Shown here one piece after another: positions 18,442 to 27,053 of a stretch of DNA of 64,000 bases (position 1 is the stretch's first letter; each line of letters opens with the position of its first letter). Position numbers and translations under genes: made by a program. The notes beneath the pieces are model-generated. The model was not told the DNA's origin. It did no database searches and was given only the letters and a program-made list of their open reading frames with translations. This stretch comes from Pelagicoccus sp. SDUM812003 (GTDB lineage Bacteria; Verrucomicrobiota; Verrucomicrobiia; Opitutales; Opitutaceae): positions 1-64,000 of the forward strand of contig NZ_JARXHY010000005.1 of NCBI RefSeq assembly GCF_031127815.1. Reading direction: 5' to 3'.

Positions 18442-18482
18442 TCAAATTCAGTGAAAACGCTTCTTTTCGGTCGACGAAGCTC

Positions 18483-18800
18483 CTAGGAATCGGAAGAACT
18501 CACTACGCTCGTCACGGCCGACTTGAGAATTTCGATTTTCGTATTGTCGGCGATCTTAAGAACGAAGCGATCGTCCTTCACGTTGGTGATGGTTCCGTAG
18601 ATCCCCCCCGAAGTGATGACCTCCGCTCCGCTCTTGAGCTCGGTGATCATTTTTTGATGCTGCTTTTGCTTCTTGCGCTGGGGGGCGATGATGAGAAACC
18701 ACATCGCGGCGAAGATCAGAATGAAAGGCAGGAATTGCTGCCAGCCAGGTTGGGCTTGGCCTTGAGCGGCCTGAGCGAGAACAGTCGTTACAAAATCCAT
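18483..18800 (-). CDS. yajC: Preprotein translocase accessory subunit YajC
   Basis: Small single-span inner-membrane protein that associates with SecDF and the Sec channel. It has 105 residues: one helix (about 24-42, LPFILIFAAMWFLII), the diagnostic PQRKKQKQHQKM after the helix, and a small soluble domain with GGIYGTITNV. ATG 18800 is preferred; a GTG three bases upstream adds one Met. First gene of yajC-secDF-recJ. The 107-bp gap to divergent speA should carry promoters for both. Confidence 0.93.
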   Translation of the reverse strand: MDFVTTVLAQAAQGQAQPGWQQFLPFILIFAAMWFLIIAPQRKKQKQHQKMITELKSGAEVITSGGIYGTITNVKDDRFVLKIADNTKIEILKSAVTSVVSSSDS

Positions 18801-18907
18801 CACAGAATCGAGAATATAGCTCCAAAAGGGTTCTTGAAATTAGAAGGGGCGTACTCAATCTAGCGGCTTTTCAAAAAGCAAGCCAGAACCTAAAGCCCCA
18901 TTTACCA

Positions 18908-20875
18908 TTGAGCAGCAACGCGAAATCCCGGTGGACCATCTCTGAAGCGGAACGACTTTACGGCTTCAACCGCTGGGGCAGCCCCTACTATTCCGTCGAC
19001 AAGGAAGGCTACGTCTGCGCCCATCCGGCAGCGGACGAGCGCACGGTCCGCATCGACGACGTCATCAAAGAAGCAGCCACCAAAGGCATCAAGGCCCCCA
19101 TGGTGATTCGGTTTCAGGATCTGCTGCGTCACCGCGTGGAACGCCTCAACGAGGCCTTCGCAAAGGCTATCGAGGAAGAGGAGTACGCCGGCAAGTACCG
19201 AGGCGTCTTCCCGATCAAGGTCAATCAGCTGCGCGAGGTCATCGAGGAAATCCAGGACGCGGGCAAGGACTATGGCTACGGCCTCGAGGCGGGCAGCAAA
19301 CCCGAGCTGCTGATCGCCATGGCCATGCATCAGTCCTCCACCGGATTGCTCATCTGCAACGGATACAAGGACGAGGACTACATCCGCCTCGCCCTGCACT
19401 ATCGCCGCATCGGCAAGGACATCATCATCGTGGTCGAGCAGCTCAGCGAGGTCGAAAAGGTGATCGAAATTTCGCAGGAGCTCGGGGTGGAGGCTCTGGT
19501 GGGCTTGCGGGCGAAACTGGGCACGCGCGGCGAGGGCAAATGGGCCATGTCCACCGGCGATAACGCGAAGTTCGGCTTGACGCCTACCGAGATGCTGGAG
19601 GCCTGCCGCTTGCTGGAACGAGCCAAGATGCAAAGCAGCCTGCGGCTGCTGCACTTCCACATCGGCTCCCAGGTCCCCAATATCATCACTTTGAAAAACG
19701 CGGTGGTGGAGGCGACGCGCTACTATTGCCAGCTGCAGAAGCTGGGCTTCCCCATGGGCTACCTGGACGTAGGCGGCGGACTCGGCATCGATTACGACGG
19801 CTCACGCTCCAACTACGAAAGCTCCGCAAACTACTCGCTGGAGGAATACGCCCGCGACGTGGTGTACAACGTCAAGCAGATCTGCTCCGCCATGGAGGTG
19901 GACAGCCCCGACATCGTTTCGGAAAGCGGACGAGCCATCGCGGCGCCGCACAGTATTCTCATCACCGAGGTCTTCGGACGCATCTCCAAACGGGAGTCGC
20001 TGCTGACCGTGAAGAAGGACGAGATCAAGGACCAGGTCGTCGCGGATCTTCACGAAATGCTGCATGGCCGAGTGCGCTACGGCCAGCTCGAGATGTACCA
20101 CGACGCCTTGCAGAAGAAGGAGGAAGCGGACTCGCTCTTCAACCACGGCTACCTCGACCTGCGCGGCCGAGCCCAGGCCGATTCCCTGTTCTGGCAGATC
20201 TGCAACCGGTTGGAGAAGAAAACGCAGACCACCCGCGGCTACCAGCCCGAGGAGCTGATCGGTCTCTCGGAGATCCTAGCCGACCAGTACGTCTGCAACT
20301 TCTCGGTCTTCCAGTCCTTGCTCGATCACTGGGCCCTCGACCAGCTGTTTCCCATCACCCCGCTCGCTCGTCTCAAGGAACGTCCTTCAGTGAACGCCAT
20401 CCTGGTGGACATCACCTGCGACAGCGACGGAAAGGTCTCCAAGTTCATCGATCTGGAGGACGAAAAGGAGTACTTGCCGCTGCACCCGCTCAAGAAGAAC
20501 GAGCCCTACTACCTCGGCATCTACCTGGTCGGAGCCTACCAGGATATCATGGGGGACAACCACAATCTGTTTGGCCGCGTGAACGAAGTTCACGTCTTTC
20601 TCGACGAGGACGAGGAGGACGGCTTCTACATCGAGGACACCATCCAGGGCTACCGGATGAAGGACGTGCTCGAAGGGGTGCAGTATCGAGCCGAAGGTCT
20701 GTGCCAGCAGATGAAAAAGCAGATCGACCGGGCGACCAAGAAGGATCTGGTGAAACCGCGCGACGGGGTGCACTTCATGGAAATCTACGAAGCCCAGATC
20801 CAACAGAAATCGTATTTGGCGATCGACTACAAGCGCAAGCGGCGGACCGCTGCCAAGCGGGCGAAAAAGCCCTAG
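18908..20875 (+). CDS. speA: Biosynthetic arginine decarboxylase
   Basis: PLP-dependent enzyme converting arginine to agmatine, the first step of putrescine/spermidine synthesis. Fold III decarboxylase of normal length (655). FPIKVNQ (101-107) supplies the PLP lysine Lys104; HFHIGSQ, a YLDVGGGLGIDYDG phosphate-binding region and a C-terminal barrel follow. The start codon is TTG; no in-frame ATG lies nearby and the conserved N-terminal WTISEAERLYG begins at residue 9, which supports this start. No obvious Shine-Dalgarno. It stands alone; no speB or spermidine synthase is adjacent. Confidence 0.94.
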   Translation: MSSNAKSRWTISEAERLYGFNRWGSPYYSVDKEGYVCAHPAADERTVRIDDVIKEAATKGIKAPMVIRFQDLLRHRVERLNEAFAKAIEEEEYAGKYRGVFPIKVNQLREVIEEIQDAGKDYGYGLEAGSKPELLIAMAMHQSSTGLLICNGYKDEDYIRLALHYRRIGKDIIIVVEQLSEVEKVIEISQELGVEALVGLRAKLGTRGEGKWAMSTGDNAKFGLTPTEMLEACRLLERAKMQSSLRLLHFHIGSQVPNIITLKNAVVEATRYYCQLQKLGFPMGYLDVGGGLGIDYDGSRSNYESSANYSLEEYARDVVYNVKQICSAMEVDSPDIVSESGRAIAAPHSILITEVFGRISKRESLLTVKKDEIKDQVVADLHEMLHGRVRYGQLEMYHDALQKKEEADSLFNHGYLDLRGRAQADSLFWQICNRLEKKTQTTRGYQPEELIGLSEILADQYVCNFSVFQSLLDHWALDQLFPITPLARLKERPSVNAILVDITCDSDGKVSKFIDLEDEKEYLPLHPLKKNEPYYLGIYLVGAYQDIMGDNHNLFGRVNEVHVFLDEDEEDGFYIEDTIQGYRMKDVLEGVQYRAEGLCQQMKKQIDRATKKDLVKPRDGVHFMEIYEAQIQQKSYLAIDYKRKRRTAAKRAKKP

Positions 20876-20899
20876 AAATACGAATCGGACCAGCGGCGC

Positions 20900-23314
20900 T
20901 CACCCCTCGTCGCGGACCCAACGCTCCTTGGGGAAGTGGAGGGAAAACGTCGAGCCCTGGCCCAACGCGGAGTCGATGGTCACGCTGCCCTCGTAGTGCT
21001 CCATGATCTTCTTTACGATCGCCAGGCCCACGCCTGTGCCCTCCTTCTTCGTATTCAACCGTTTGAACACCTGAAAGATTCGTTCCTGCTGTTCGATCTC
21101 GATTCCCTCGCCGAAGTCCCGCACGAAAAGCGTCACGCCGCGGACGTCGCTCGCAGATCCGATCTCGATTCGCCCTCCATTTCCGTTCTCGTTCGTTCCA
21201 TACTTCAAGGCGTTCGAAATCAGGTTTTGCAGCAGCTGCCAAAGCCGCTTGCGATCGACCCGCAGCACGGGAAGATCCTTGCCAACGACGACCTCCCAAT
21301 TCGAGTGACCGGTTTTCGTCAGGAGACCTTGTAGCACGTCTTCCACGACATCGGCGCTTCGCACGGACTCGATGTTTTCGGATGCGTGGCCCACTCTGCT
21401 CATCTCGAGCAGGTCCGTGATCAAGTCCCCCATGTGGCTGGCCAGTCGATCGATCCGTTGCACGAAATCCTGGTTGGGATCCCCGTCCGCGCCACCGCGG
21501 GCCTGAAGGATCTGGATGAGGCCTCGAATGGAAACCAGCGGAGACTTCAAGTCATGCGAGACCGCGTACATCATCTCCTCCATCTCACGATTCTTGGCCT
21601 CCACCGCTTCCTTGGCCGAGCGCACCTGGTCCTCCGCATCCTTGCGAAACTGGATGTCCTGCATCGAGCCGATCATCGAGGTCCTACCGGCCGCCTTGTC
21701 GTGGACCGCCACTCCCGCTCCGTAGAACCAGCGGTATCGCCCATCCTTGCGCTTGATGCGATAGTCGATCGCGAAGGCGTCCTCGCCAGCTACGCAGCGC
21801 GACACCAGGTCGAAGGTCCGCTCGCGGTCCTCAGGATGCAGCAGCTCGCGAAAGGTGTCCGCATGAGCTTCGATTTCCCCCACTTCGAAGCCGAGGACCT
21901 GATAGAACGAGTCCGACCACCATTGCTCAGGACTCTCCACGTCGATCCAATGCCAGATGCCGACCCGGCCTCCCTTCACCGCCTGCTGGAATCGCAGCTC
22001 GCTTTCCTCCAAGGCCCGGCGCGCGGCGATGCGTTCGCTGACGTCGAGCACGGAGGCGATCACGAATCGACCTTCCGGGGTCTCGAAAGGATTCAAGCCC
22101 ACTTCCACCGGAAACAGGCTGCCATCCTTGCGCCTGCCCTCCAGCTGGCGTTCCGGCCCCATTGCCCGCGTCTGAGGGTGGGCGTGGTAGTTTTCTCGCA
22201 AGCCCTGATGACCGGAGCGCACCTGTTCCGGCACGAGCATTTCCACGCTCCGACCGACCAGCTCGGACTCCGCGTAGCCGAAGATCAGCTGCAACTGGGT
22301 GTTGGCCTGCACCATCTTTCCCTGGCTGTCTACGATCAGCATCCCGTTCGCTGCGGCCGAAATGGCCGCTTGCGCCCGGGCCGCGTTGATGTCGCTGCGC
22401 ATCAAGGCCTCGCTCGCCTTCTCCTCGAGACTTCGCTTCAGAGCCGCCTCGGTCTGATAGATCTCCGTGCGGTCGAGGTAGAAAAGCACGAAAAGGCTCT
22501 CGGTGGGGGCCAGGCGAAAACTGAAAAACCGCTCTTTGCCCTCCTCATCGGCGAACAAACGGTCGCCTGCGATGGTCCTGCCGGTGCGCGAGGCCTCTTC
22601 GAGATCCGCCTTCAAGGCCAAGGATCTCGCGAGCGGCATGGCCAACTCGATGTCCATGCCGGAAGCTTGTTCTCGATCCACCGCCAGCTCTTGGGCCGCC
22701 ACTTCGTTGAACTCCGAAAGCAGGTAGCGCGCAGTGTCCCCTTCACCCCTCTTCTCGATGGTCAGAAACCCGTCCACGCCCGCCTTCAAAATGGTTTCGT
22801 AGAGCCGCTCGCGTTCTCCCAACCGATCCTGCACCGCCCTCATTTCCTTCGGGAGCGGGATACGCAGCAGCTGCGGCATGGCCCGGATCAGGTAGATCGC
22901 AGTCGCCACCGAAACCAATCCCGTGGCCAGCTTCATCATGCCCGTCAGCCGGTAGGCCCCTTGCCAGACGCTGTAGATTTCGAGCAAATGCGTGCAGCCG
23001 CAGAAAAAGATGAACAGGCTGAAGAGCCAGAACGCTCCGCGAAACCGAAGCCCCCTGCGACGCTTCACGAGAAAAACCAGACAGACCGGGATCGCGAAAT
23101 AGCTCAGCGTCACCAACGAGTCCGATATCACGTGCAGCCAAAGAATGTCCGGCCTCCACATATAGCAGTGCCCATGTGGCATGAAATCAGCATCGAACAG
23201 CTGCGAAAAAAACGAGCGGAATGCGTAGAGAACGATCAGGACCAGAGCGGTCGCCGACACGAACAGGCCGGCTAGAAGTACTCGTCTATCGTGGCGGGGA
23301 GTGTCTGCGTCCAT
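20900..23314 (-). CDS. Multi-PAS sensor histidine kinase with ethylene-receptor-like membrane sensor
   Basis: An 804-residue membrane kinase. Residues 55-148 form three helices resembling the ETR1 ethylene-binding domain: ISDSLVTLSYFAIP with Asp65, and FFCGCTHL with Cys105 and His109 at the positions that bind copper in ETR1. Preceding MPHGHCYMW is typical of bacterial homologues. About three PAS domains follow (170-290, 310-430, 440-560), then HisKA with SHDLKSPL (His587) and an HATPase ending GTGVGLAIVKKI. No receiver is attached. It is divergent from a receiver-kinase gene 293 bp away, so the two may share a pathway. Ligand (ethylene, copper or redox) is inferred. Confidence 0.88.
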   Translation of the reverse strand: MDADTPRHDRRVLLAGLFVSATALVLIVLYAFRSFFSQLFDADFMPHGHCYMWRPDILWLHVISDSLVTLSYFAIPVCLVFLVKRRRGLRFRGAFWLFSLFIFFCGCTHLLEIYSVWQGAYRLTGMMKLATGLVSVATAIYLIRAMPQLLRIPLPKEMRAVQDRLGERERLYETILKAGVDGFLTIEKRGEGDTARYLLSEFNEVAAQELAVDREQASGMDIELAMPLARSLALKADLEEASRTGRTIAGDRLFADEEGKERFFSFRLAPTESLFVLFYLDRTEIYQTEAALKRSLEEKASEALMRSDINAARAQAAISAAANGMLIVDSQGKMVQANTQLQLIFGYAESELVGRSVEMLVPEQVRSGHQGLRENYHAHPQTRAMGPERQLEGRRKDGSLFPVEVGLNPFETPEGRFVIASVLDVSERIAARRALEESELRFQQAVKGGRVGIWHWIDVESPEQWWSDSFYQVLGFEVGEIEAHADTFRELLHPEDRERTFDLVSRCVAGEDAFAIDYRIKRKDGRYRWFYGAGVAVHDKAAGRTSMIGSMQDIQFRKDAEDQVRSAKEAVEAKNREMEEMMYAVSHDLKSPLVSIRGLIQILQARGGADGDPNQDFVQRIDRLASHMGDLITDLLEMSRVGHASENIESVRSADVVEDVLQGLLTKTGHSNWEVVVGKDLPVLRVDRKRLWQLLQNLISNALKYGTNENGNGGRIEIGSASDVRGVTLFVRDFGEGIEIEQQERIFQVFKRLNTKKEGTGVGLAIVKKIMEHYEGSVTIDSALGQGSTFSLHFPKERWVRDEG

Positions 23315-23607
23315 TCGCGGGCAATCAAACGTATCCCCAGCTCGGGAGCAAGCGATGGATCCGATTTGCCGCCAGCTCGCTAAAATTTGTTGAAAAATGC
23401 AACCTTCGCAAACGCGTCACATTCTTCACGAAACCTTTTTCGTAACGAATTGGAAAAACTTCGCTATCTTCCGGCTTTCCGGAGTCGCCGCGAATTGCAT
23501 TGCTGGCGAGCTATGCTACCTTTCGCCTCCAAGTTCAACCGCGCAACATCAAGAAAAATAGCAGCCAAGCCTCGCCACCTTGCGTCTGATCGAACACCTC
23601 GCAGACT

Positions 23608-24723
23608 ATGCCATTCAATCCAAGCTTGGAACGGATTCTTCCCAAGTCCGATTCACGATCGGTCCTGCTCGTCGAGGACGACGACATACATTTCGAGCTG
23701 GTCAACCATGCCGCTCACGCCTCTCCCCATCTGAACGTACAAATCGAGCGCGCCGTTTCGCTGGGCGAAGCCTTCAGCGTTATCGAAAGCAGCCCGCCGG
23801 ACATCATCGTGCTCGATCTGGGCCTACCTGAATCGGAGGGACTGCAGACCTTGGAGACGTTTCTCAAACGCGGGATCCCCATCCCCGTCATCGTGCTCAC
23901 CGCCATGGCCAATCTGGAGCTGGGGGAACGGGCCATCCAGATGGGCGCCATGGATTTCCTCGGCAAGGACGAGATTTCCGACCGCTCGCTAGCCCGCTCC
24001 ATTCGCTACTCGATCGAACGCTGGAAGCAGAAGACCACTCTCGACGCCACCATCGCGGATCTGGAGCGGTTTGGGAACGCCGCCGCCCACGATCTGGTCT
24101 CCCCCTTGAACGCCATCCAGGGCTTCACTCGCCTCATCGAAATCGGCTTGGAGAATACCGAAGTGAGCAAGGACATCCACGAGTGCCTCCATCTGCTGGA
24201 AGTGAGCTCGCAGAGAGCGGCAGACCTGGTGACCGATCTGCATAAATTCGCCAAGCTGGGGCGACACTCCATTTCGCGGGAGGAGACCGACCTGAGCGAG
24301 TTGATCGAGGAAGTGGAATCGTCTCTGCAACCCATGATCGGCGAGCACGAAGGTTCGCTGGTGGTAGGCAGTCTGCCGAAACTGAACCTGGACCGCGGCC
24401 TGTTCGTGCACGTTTTCCAGAACCTCATCAGCAACGGCTTGAAATACCACCGCAAAGGCACCCCGCCCATCGTGGCCATCGACAGCTGCACCGTTGACGG
24501 CCGACACGTCATCAACGTGCGAGACAACGGCATCGGCATCTCGCCCTCGGACCGACAGCGCATCTTCGCGCCCTTCGAACGCGTGAAGATCGACAAAGCG
24601 GTCGACGGCACCGGCATCGGCTTGTCCATCTGCAAGCGCATCATAGAAGCCCACGACGGCGTCATCTGGGTGGAGTCCGAAGTGGGACGCGGATCGGCCT
24701 TCAATTTCTATATCAACGAATAG
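23608..24723 (+). CDS. Receiver-histidine kinase hybrid (REC-HisKA-HATPase)
   Basis: A 371-residue soluble protein with an N-terminal receiver (18-135; acidic EDDD, phospho-acceptor Asp70 in LDLGLPES, Lys120 in LGKDE) directly joined to a HisKA domain (AAAHDLVSPLNAI, His161) and an HATPase with NLISNG, DNGIGI and GTGIGLSICKRI. Architecture with the receiver first suggests an intermediate in a phosphorelay. There is no DNA-binding domain. It lies divergently beside the ethylene-receptor-like kinase, its probable partner. ATG 23608 precedes the receiver closely and is well supported. Confidence 0.87.
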   Translation: MPFNPSLERILPKSDSRSVLLVEDDDIHFELVNHAAHASPHLNVQIERAVSLGEAFSVIESSPPDIIVLDLGLPESEGLQTLETFLKRGIPIPVIVLTAMANLELGERAIQMGAMDFLGKDEISDRSLARSIRYSIERWKQKTTLDATIADLERFGNAAAHDLVSPLNAIQGFTRLIEIGLENTEVSKDIHECLHLLEVSSQRAADLVTDLHKFAKLGRHSISREETDLSELIEEVESSLQPMIGEHEGSLVVGSLPKLNLDRGLFVHVFQNLISNGLKYHRKGTPPIVAIDSCTVDGRHVINVRDNGIGISPSDRQRIFAPFERVKIDKAVDGTGIGLSICKRIIEAHDGVIWVESEVGRGSAFNFYINE

Positions 24724-24742
24724 GGATCGCCACTCCGCGCCA

Positions 24743-24880
24743 CTAGCGCTGGATCAGGTATCGGTCTTTCATCAGACGAGGCATCCCCTTGCGCATACGA
24801 ATTTCGGCGAAGGCTCTACCGAGCCAGTCGCCTCGTCGAGCGAAAGCGCTTTGGATCCCGGAGCTAGACCCGGGCGAAGC
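24743..24880 (-). pseudogene. Possible remnant of a solute-binding protein C-terminus
   Basis: The 402-bp gap between the kinase gene and the next gene shows no convincing intact gene. On the minus strand one frame ends with a piece starting GIQSAFARRGDWLGRAFAEI and closing MKDRYLIQR. This resembles the final helix-strand pattern of periplasmic substrate-binding proteins of family 3 (a hydrophobic strand, R/KGD, a helix, then a basic segment ending KYL/RYL). The upstream part of the frame does not look like that family and no start is convincing. I read it as a decayed fragment. It could also be a chance open frame. Confidence 0.22.
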
Positions 24881-25125
24881 AAAACAGCTGCCACCGCCCG
24901 TTCGAGAGCCTATTCCCATTCTCGCGGAGCTGCGACCTCTAGTCTTCGAAGACCTCCGAGCGATCGGAGAAGCAGATAAGCCGAAAGTCTCCCGCGATGC
25001 GTGATGCCCGCCTGACATGCGTTTTGCACGACTCTGTAGCCGAATCTCTTCCTAGGATGCGTAAACCTGGCCGGCATCGGAAGCTGGCGCAACCTAAGCA
25101 GTGTCCGGGGCGGAGGAAAGTGATT

Positions 25126-25653
25126 ATGAATTTTAGACGAATGCTTCTCATCGTTTCGCTGTCCGCGCTCTGCGGGCTTTACCAAACCGCCATCAGGGCC
25201 GCCGAATCGACCCAGGACAGCGACAAGTCCGACTCGGTGATCGGGGCCGAAGTCGTAGGAGAGGAAGGCTATTCTCGGATCGGAACGGTTGTCGGCATCG
25301 CCCGCGGCGGCGAGGGCGGCCCGGCTAAGCTGTACGTGGTGAAGTCCAACGCGCTTTTCGGCGGGCACGGCCTGATCCCGCTTTCCCACGTCATGGACGA
25401 GTTCAAGGTCCCGAACAAAGACGGGAGCCAATCCTATCGCATCAAGGTAGCGATCAACAAGGCGACCTTTCGAAACATCGCGAACTGGGACCACAGGAAC
25501 GAACCCATCTCCGTCTACCTGAATCGAATGGAATCGATCTTCAGCACCCTCTTTGGCCTCGAGTCCTCCACCATCGAATCCTTCGCTCGCAACCTCGTGG
25601 TGGACCACGGCTCCGGAGCAACATCAGACGAAGCGGAAGTGGCGAAGCTTTAG
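25126..25653 (+). CDS. Small secreted protein with PRC-barrel-like segment
   Basis: A 175-residue protein with a signal peptide (1-25, MNFRRMLLIVSL...RAA). The segment VIGAEVVGEEGYSRIGTVVG followed by a strand, then GGHGLIPLSHVM, follows the PRC-barrel pattern of two G-rich strands and a closing conserved position. The start ATG 25126 is decided by GGAGGAAAG at 25112-25120 and by the signal peptide; the open frame upstream is not used. No catalytic residues are evident. It stands alone between two kinases and the tRNA repeat array. Function is not known; the barrel assignment is tentative. Confidence 0.6.
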   Translation: MNFRRMLLIVSLSALCGLYQTAIRAAESTQDSDKSDSVIGAEVVGEEGYSRIGTVVGIARGGEGGPAKLYVVKSNALFGGHGLIPLSHVMDEFKVPNKDGSQSYRIKVAINKATFRNIANWDHRNEPISVYLNRMESIFSTLFGLESSTIESFARNLVVDHGSGATSDEAEVAKL

Positions 25654-25697
25654 CCTGCCCTGCGACTCTTGGCCAGCCTTTACGTAACTAGCGTGCT

Positions 25698-26225
25698 GTC
25701 AAGGACCGCCATTCGCCACTCCTTCGCCACGCGAACGTTCCACACGTTCTCCAGAAGTGGCAGCCTCGCAGGGATGGGCGCCTGCGGCTTTGTCGTCGCT
25801 GCGCTCTTCGGAACGAACCCCTTCGGGTCTTCTCGTCCCTGCTCTAAGTCAAGGACCGCCGTTCGCCACTCCTTCGCTGCGCGAACGTTCCACACATTCT
25901 CCAGAAGTGGCAGCCTCGCAGGGATGGGCGCCTGTGGCTTTGTCGTCGCTGCGCTCCTCGGTACGAACCCCTTCAGGTCTTCTCGCCCCTGCTCCTAGGT
26001 CAAGGACCGCCGTTCGCCACTCCTTCGCTGCGCGAACGTTCCACACGTTCTCCAGAAGTGGCAGCCTCGCAGGGATGGGCGCCTGCGGCTCTGTCGTCGC
26101 TGCGCTCCTCGGTACGAACCCCTTCGGGTCTTCTCGTCCCTGCTCTAAGTCAAGGACCGCCGTTCGCCACTCCTTCGCTGCGCGAACGTTCCTCACGTTC
26201 TCCAGAAGTGGCAGCCTCGCAGGGA
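25698..26225. repeat. Tandem array of about 150-bp repeats carrying the 3' end of tRNA-Gln
   Basis: Three full units start at 25701, 25851 and 26002 (150, 151, 150 bp), plus a 74-bp partial fourth unit at 26152-26225 that runs into the tRNA gene. Units differ by only a few bases each. Every unit contains the 17-mer TGGCAGCCTCGCAGGGA (25758-25774, 25908-25924, 26059-26075, 26209-26225), identical to the last 17 nt of the tRNA read on the minus strand, including CCA. In tRNA orientation the array is the 3' flank of the tRNA, repeated. Each unit can form small hairpins (TTCGC/GCGAA, ACCC/GGGT). The lengths allow open frames on both strands with 50-codon repeats, which I do not call as genes. Confidence 0.92.
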
Positions 26226-26282
26226 CTCGAACCCCGACAGATGGAACCAGAATCCATAGTGCTACCATTACACCACGAGGCT
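26209..26282 (-). tRNA. tRNA-Gln (CUG anticodon)
   Basis: A complete 74-nt cloverleaf on the minus strand. The acceptor stem AGCCTCG/CGAGGCT is perfect, with discriminator G and encoded CCA. The D arm is GTGT/GCAC with GG in the loop. The anticodon stem ATGGA/TCCAT encloses TTCTGGT, giving anticodon CTG (Gln, CAG codons). The T arm CGGGG/CCCTG holds TTCGAGT. The last 17 nt recur in the repeats at 25758-26075. Fold and identity were determined by hand. Confidence 0.93.
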
Positions 26283-26295
26283 GTCAGAAAGCGGC

Positions 26296-26323
26296 ACGTT
26301 ACGATGTCGTTTCCGGAAATCAA
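26296..26323 (-). promoter_or_regulatory. Candidate sigma-70 promoter of tRNA-Gln
   Basis: On the minus strand TTGATT (26323-26318) and TAACGT (26301-26296) are separated by 16 bp and end 13 bp before the tRNA. Spacing is right for a housekeeping promoter; the -10 match is moderate. Confidence 0.35.
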
Positions 26324-26497
26324 TGATAATTCCACGCTTTTTTCGGTTTGAGACGCCAGCTGCCTGACCGGAGGTTTTCGCAGCTCGAAACTAACGCTTC
26401 AACCCCAGAACGACGGCCTCGCGCAGCGCTGCAATCATGGAGCCGAGTCGATCGGACGGTGCTTAAAATCCGGCTTGCGCAAGCGCTGGCGCCTGAA

Positions 26498-27049
26498 ATG
26501 GTCACCTACGTGAGCGATCGTATCATCCCAGAACACTTCCAGTACTGCCCGAGTTGCGGTACCGACCAGATTTCCATTTCGGCCCAGCAGGAAAACAAGG
26601 TGGAATGCGCCGCCTGCGACTTCACGCTCTACTTCAACCCGTCCTGCTCCGCTGGAGCTCTGATCTTCGACGGTCAGGGACGGCTTCTGGTCGTCGAGCG
26701 GGCCCGTGAGCCGTCTAAGGGAAAGTTTGGCATTCCGGGCGGCTTCACCGATTTCGGCGAGCGCCTCGAGCACGTGGTGGTTCGCGAGGCGAAGGAGGAA
26801 ACCAATCTGGACTTGGAAAACGTGCGCTTCTTCGCCTCCTTTCCCAACCCCTATCACTACAAATCCGTGATCTATCCGGTCACCGATACCTACTTTCTCG
26901 CTTCTGTCGATTCCTTCGATCGGATGGAAGCGGAGAAGAGCGAAGTATCCGGTATCCATTTCGTGGATCCGAAGGAAGTTCCTGAGGAGCAGTGGGCTTT
27001 TCCGTCGCTGCGAAACGTGATCAAGCTCTACCTCTCGACCAAGGCCTGA
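26498..27049 (+). CDS. Nudix hydrolase with N-terminal zinc ribbon
   Basis: Predicted nucleoside-diphosphate-x pyrophosphohydrolase. Residues 14-45 form a zinc ribbon (Cys17, Cys20, Cys37, Cys40). The Nudix box runs 82-104: Gly82, Glu88, then REAKEE (96-101), with Asn instead of the usual Gly near the end (EETNLDL). Zinc ribbon plus Nudix resembles NADH pyrophosphatases, but the protein is shorter (183 residues) and the family SQPWPFPxS motif is absent. ATG 26498 is preferred because longer options run into the tRNA promoter region. Confidence 0.82.
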   Translation: MVTYVSDRIIPEHFQYCPSCGTDQISISAQQENKVECAACDFTLYFNPSCSAGALIFDGQGRLLVVERAREPSKGKFGIPGGFTDFGERLEHVVVREAKEETNLDLENVRFFASFPNPYHYKSVIYPVTDTYFLASVDSFDRMEAEKSEVSGIHFVDPKEVPEEQWAFPSLRNVIKLYLSTKA

Positions 27050-27053
27050 GGCC

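Noticed and set aside
21386-23275. A 629-residue open frame on the plus strand
   Set aside because: It is antisense to the multi-PAS histidine kinase, whose domains are unmistakable. The antisense frame is His/Arg/Gln-rich and shows no family motif; it is a by-product of high GC codon use.
25758-26075. Additional tRNA genes in the array
   Set aside because: Only the last 17 nt of the tRNA recur; no anticodon arm or D arm is present in the repeat units.
25698-26225. CRISPR array
   Set aside because: The repeats are about 150 bp and directly adjacent without variable spacers, and no cas genes are present. They contain tRNA sequence instead.
25698-26282. Integrated element with attL/attR at the tRNA
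   Set aside because: The tRNA 3' ends are about 150 bp apart with no integrase or cargo gene between them, so no island is visible here. A relic cannot be excluded.
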